Shown in pieces: positions 5,607 through 6,199 of a DNA stretch of 6,199 nt. The stretch covers positions 1 to 6,199 of the forward strand of contig CAYNFH010000306.1 of the NCBI GenBank assembly GCA_964396385.1, read 5' to 3'. Each line of letters begins with the position of its first letter. The stretch's first letter is position 1. Under the pieces are notes generated by a model. The model was given only the letters and a program-made list of their open reading frames with translations, was not told the origin of the DNA and did not search any database. A program made the position numbers and the translations under genes. Source of the DNA: CAYNFH01 sp964396385. Its GTDB lineage: Bacteria > Armatimonadota > Chthonomonadetes > Chthonomonadales > CAJBBX01.

Positions 5607-6199
5607 GTGATCGCACCCTCTCGTACTTGCGGGAACGTGCGGACGAGCAAGATCAAACGGCTCGCCGAGCGGCTCCGCGAACCGGAATGGCGGCGGTACG
5701 GCTACGCCCTGCTGGGCGGCAAAGTCATCGGCGTCATCCTGCTCTTCACCATCTTCGCCCTGCTCTCCGCGTTCACCGGAGGCGGAGCGCTGGCGGACAC
5801 CACGCCTGCGCTCAAGGGCAACGACGTCGTCAACCCCCTGAACACCGTCTGGACGCTGCTCGCGGCGTTCCTGGTGTTCGGGATGCAGGTTGGGTTCACC
5901 ATGCTGGAGGCCGGCTTCTGCCGCTCCCGCGAGACGGTGAACGTGCTCATGGAGTGCATCGTCGACACCTGTTTGTGCGGGCTCCTGTTCTATGCGTGGG
6001 GCTTCGCGTTCATGTTCAGCCACGGGAACGGCTTCATAGGGTATCACTGGTTCTTCCTGCAGGGAGCGCCGGCCACCTATGAGTCCACCGGCGTGGCTTT
6101 CCTGGCATTCTGGCTGTTCCAGTTCGCGTTCGCGGACACCTGCTCCACCATCACGTCCGGCGCTATGATCGGCCGGACCGGGTTTGTGGGCGACCTCAT
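5607..6199 (+). CDS. amt: Ammonium transporter (Amt family), 5' part
   Basis: This is the N-terminal 197 residues of an Amt/MEP/Rh ammonium channel; the rest lies beyond the window. After a 39-residue basic cytoplasmic-like segment comes a hydrophobic stretch (40-57) and an ALA-D junction (61-64), consistent with a cleaved signal peptide as in E. coli AmtB but with a much longer n-region. The conserved first Amt helix region follows: NTVWTLLAAFLVFGMQVGF, then TMLEAGFCRSRETVNVLME. FWLFQFAFADTCSTITSGAM carries the two phenylalanines at the positions of the AmtB periplasmic gate (F103/F107). The pore histidines lie beyond the window. The protein should move ammonium across the inner membrane. 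The start is GTG with AAGGAG 9 nt upstream. A PII gene (glnK) often follows amt, but that region is not visible. Confidence 0.93.
   Translation, partial: MIAPSRTCGNVRTSKIKRLAERLREPEWRRYGYALLGGKVIGVILLFTIFALLSAFTGGGALADTTPALKGNDVVNPLNTVWTLLAAFLVFGMQVGFTMLEAGFCRSRETVNVLMECIVDTCLCGLLFYAWGFAFMFSHGNGFIGYHWFFLQGAPATYESTGVAFLAFWLFQFAFADTCSTITSGAMIGRTGFVGDL

Noticed and set aside
5627..6082. A 151-codon plus-strand frame overlapping amt, and a 177-codon minus-strand frame at 5514-6047
   Set aside because: The amt frame contains unmistakable Amt motifs; both others are its shadows.
1..6199. CRISPR arrays, tRNA or rRNA genes, transposases
   Set aside because: No spaced direct repeats, tRNA-like cloverleaf, rRNA segment or transposase motif was seen on either strand.

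Overview
The window is a GC-rich bacterial chromosome segment with densely packed genes. Three of the genes appear to use GTG starts. The gene types are an ECF sigma factor, a MocR regulator, a DUF4118/HisKA_3 two-component pair and a LEAGF-type ammonium transporter. Together with short intergenic hairpin repeats, they suggest an environmental bacterium from a phylum such as Armatimonadota, Gemmatimonadota or Chloroflexota. That placement is an inference from style only; no marker gene is present.

Left part (1-2442). A pair of REP-like hairpins (17-66) lies just beyond the 3' end of an ECF sigma-70 factor on the minus strand (118-684). A short, relatively AT-rich divergent control region (685-852) separates it from a MocR-type GntR/aminotransferase regulator on the plus strand (853-2277). 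After that gene come a weak hairpin and a four-copy heptamer tandem repeat (2365-2392).

Middle part (2443-3484). A small 89-residue protein with a Gly/Asp/Thr-rich tail has a very strong ribosome binding site. It is followed 37 nt later by a secreted protein of unknown function that carries a WEIHP motif. The stop of the secreted protein is interlocked with the stop of the convergent response regulator in one CTAG palindrome (3481-3484).

Right part (3481-6199). A two-component system on the minus strand consists of a membrane histidine kinase (4112-5161) and a NarL-type response regulator (3481-4122), with an 11-nt gene overlap that suggests translational coupling. A 445-nt intergenic stretch follows. 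It carries a good sigma-70-like promoter (TTGTCA-18-TAGAAT) pointing right, then a leader of about 250 nt with four consecutive hairpins. The leader leads into an ammonium transporter (amt) with a GTG start that runs off the window. The structured amt leader is the most interesting unexplained element here. Physical proximity raises the idea that the kinase/regulator pair or an RNA-based switch controls amt, but the sequence alone does not show this.
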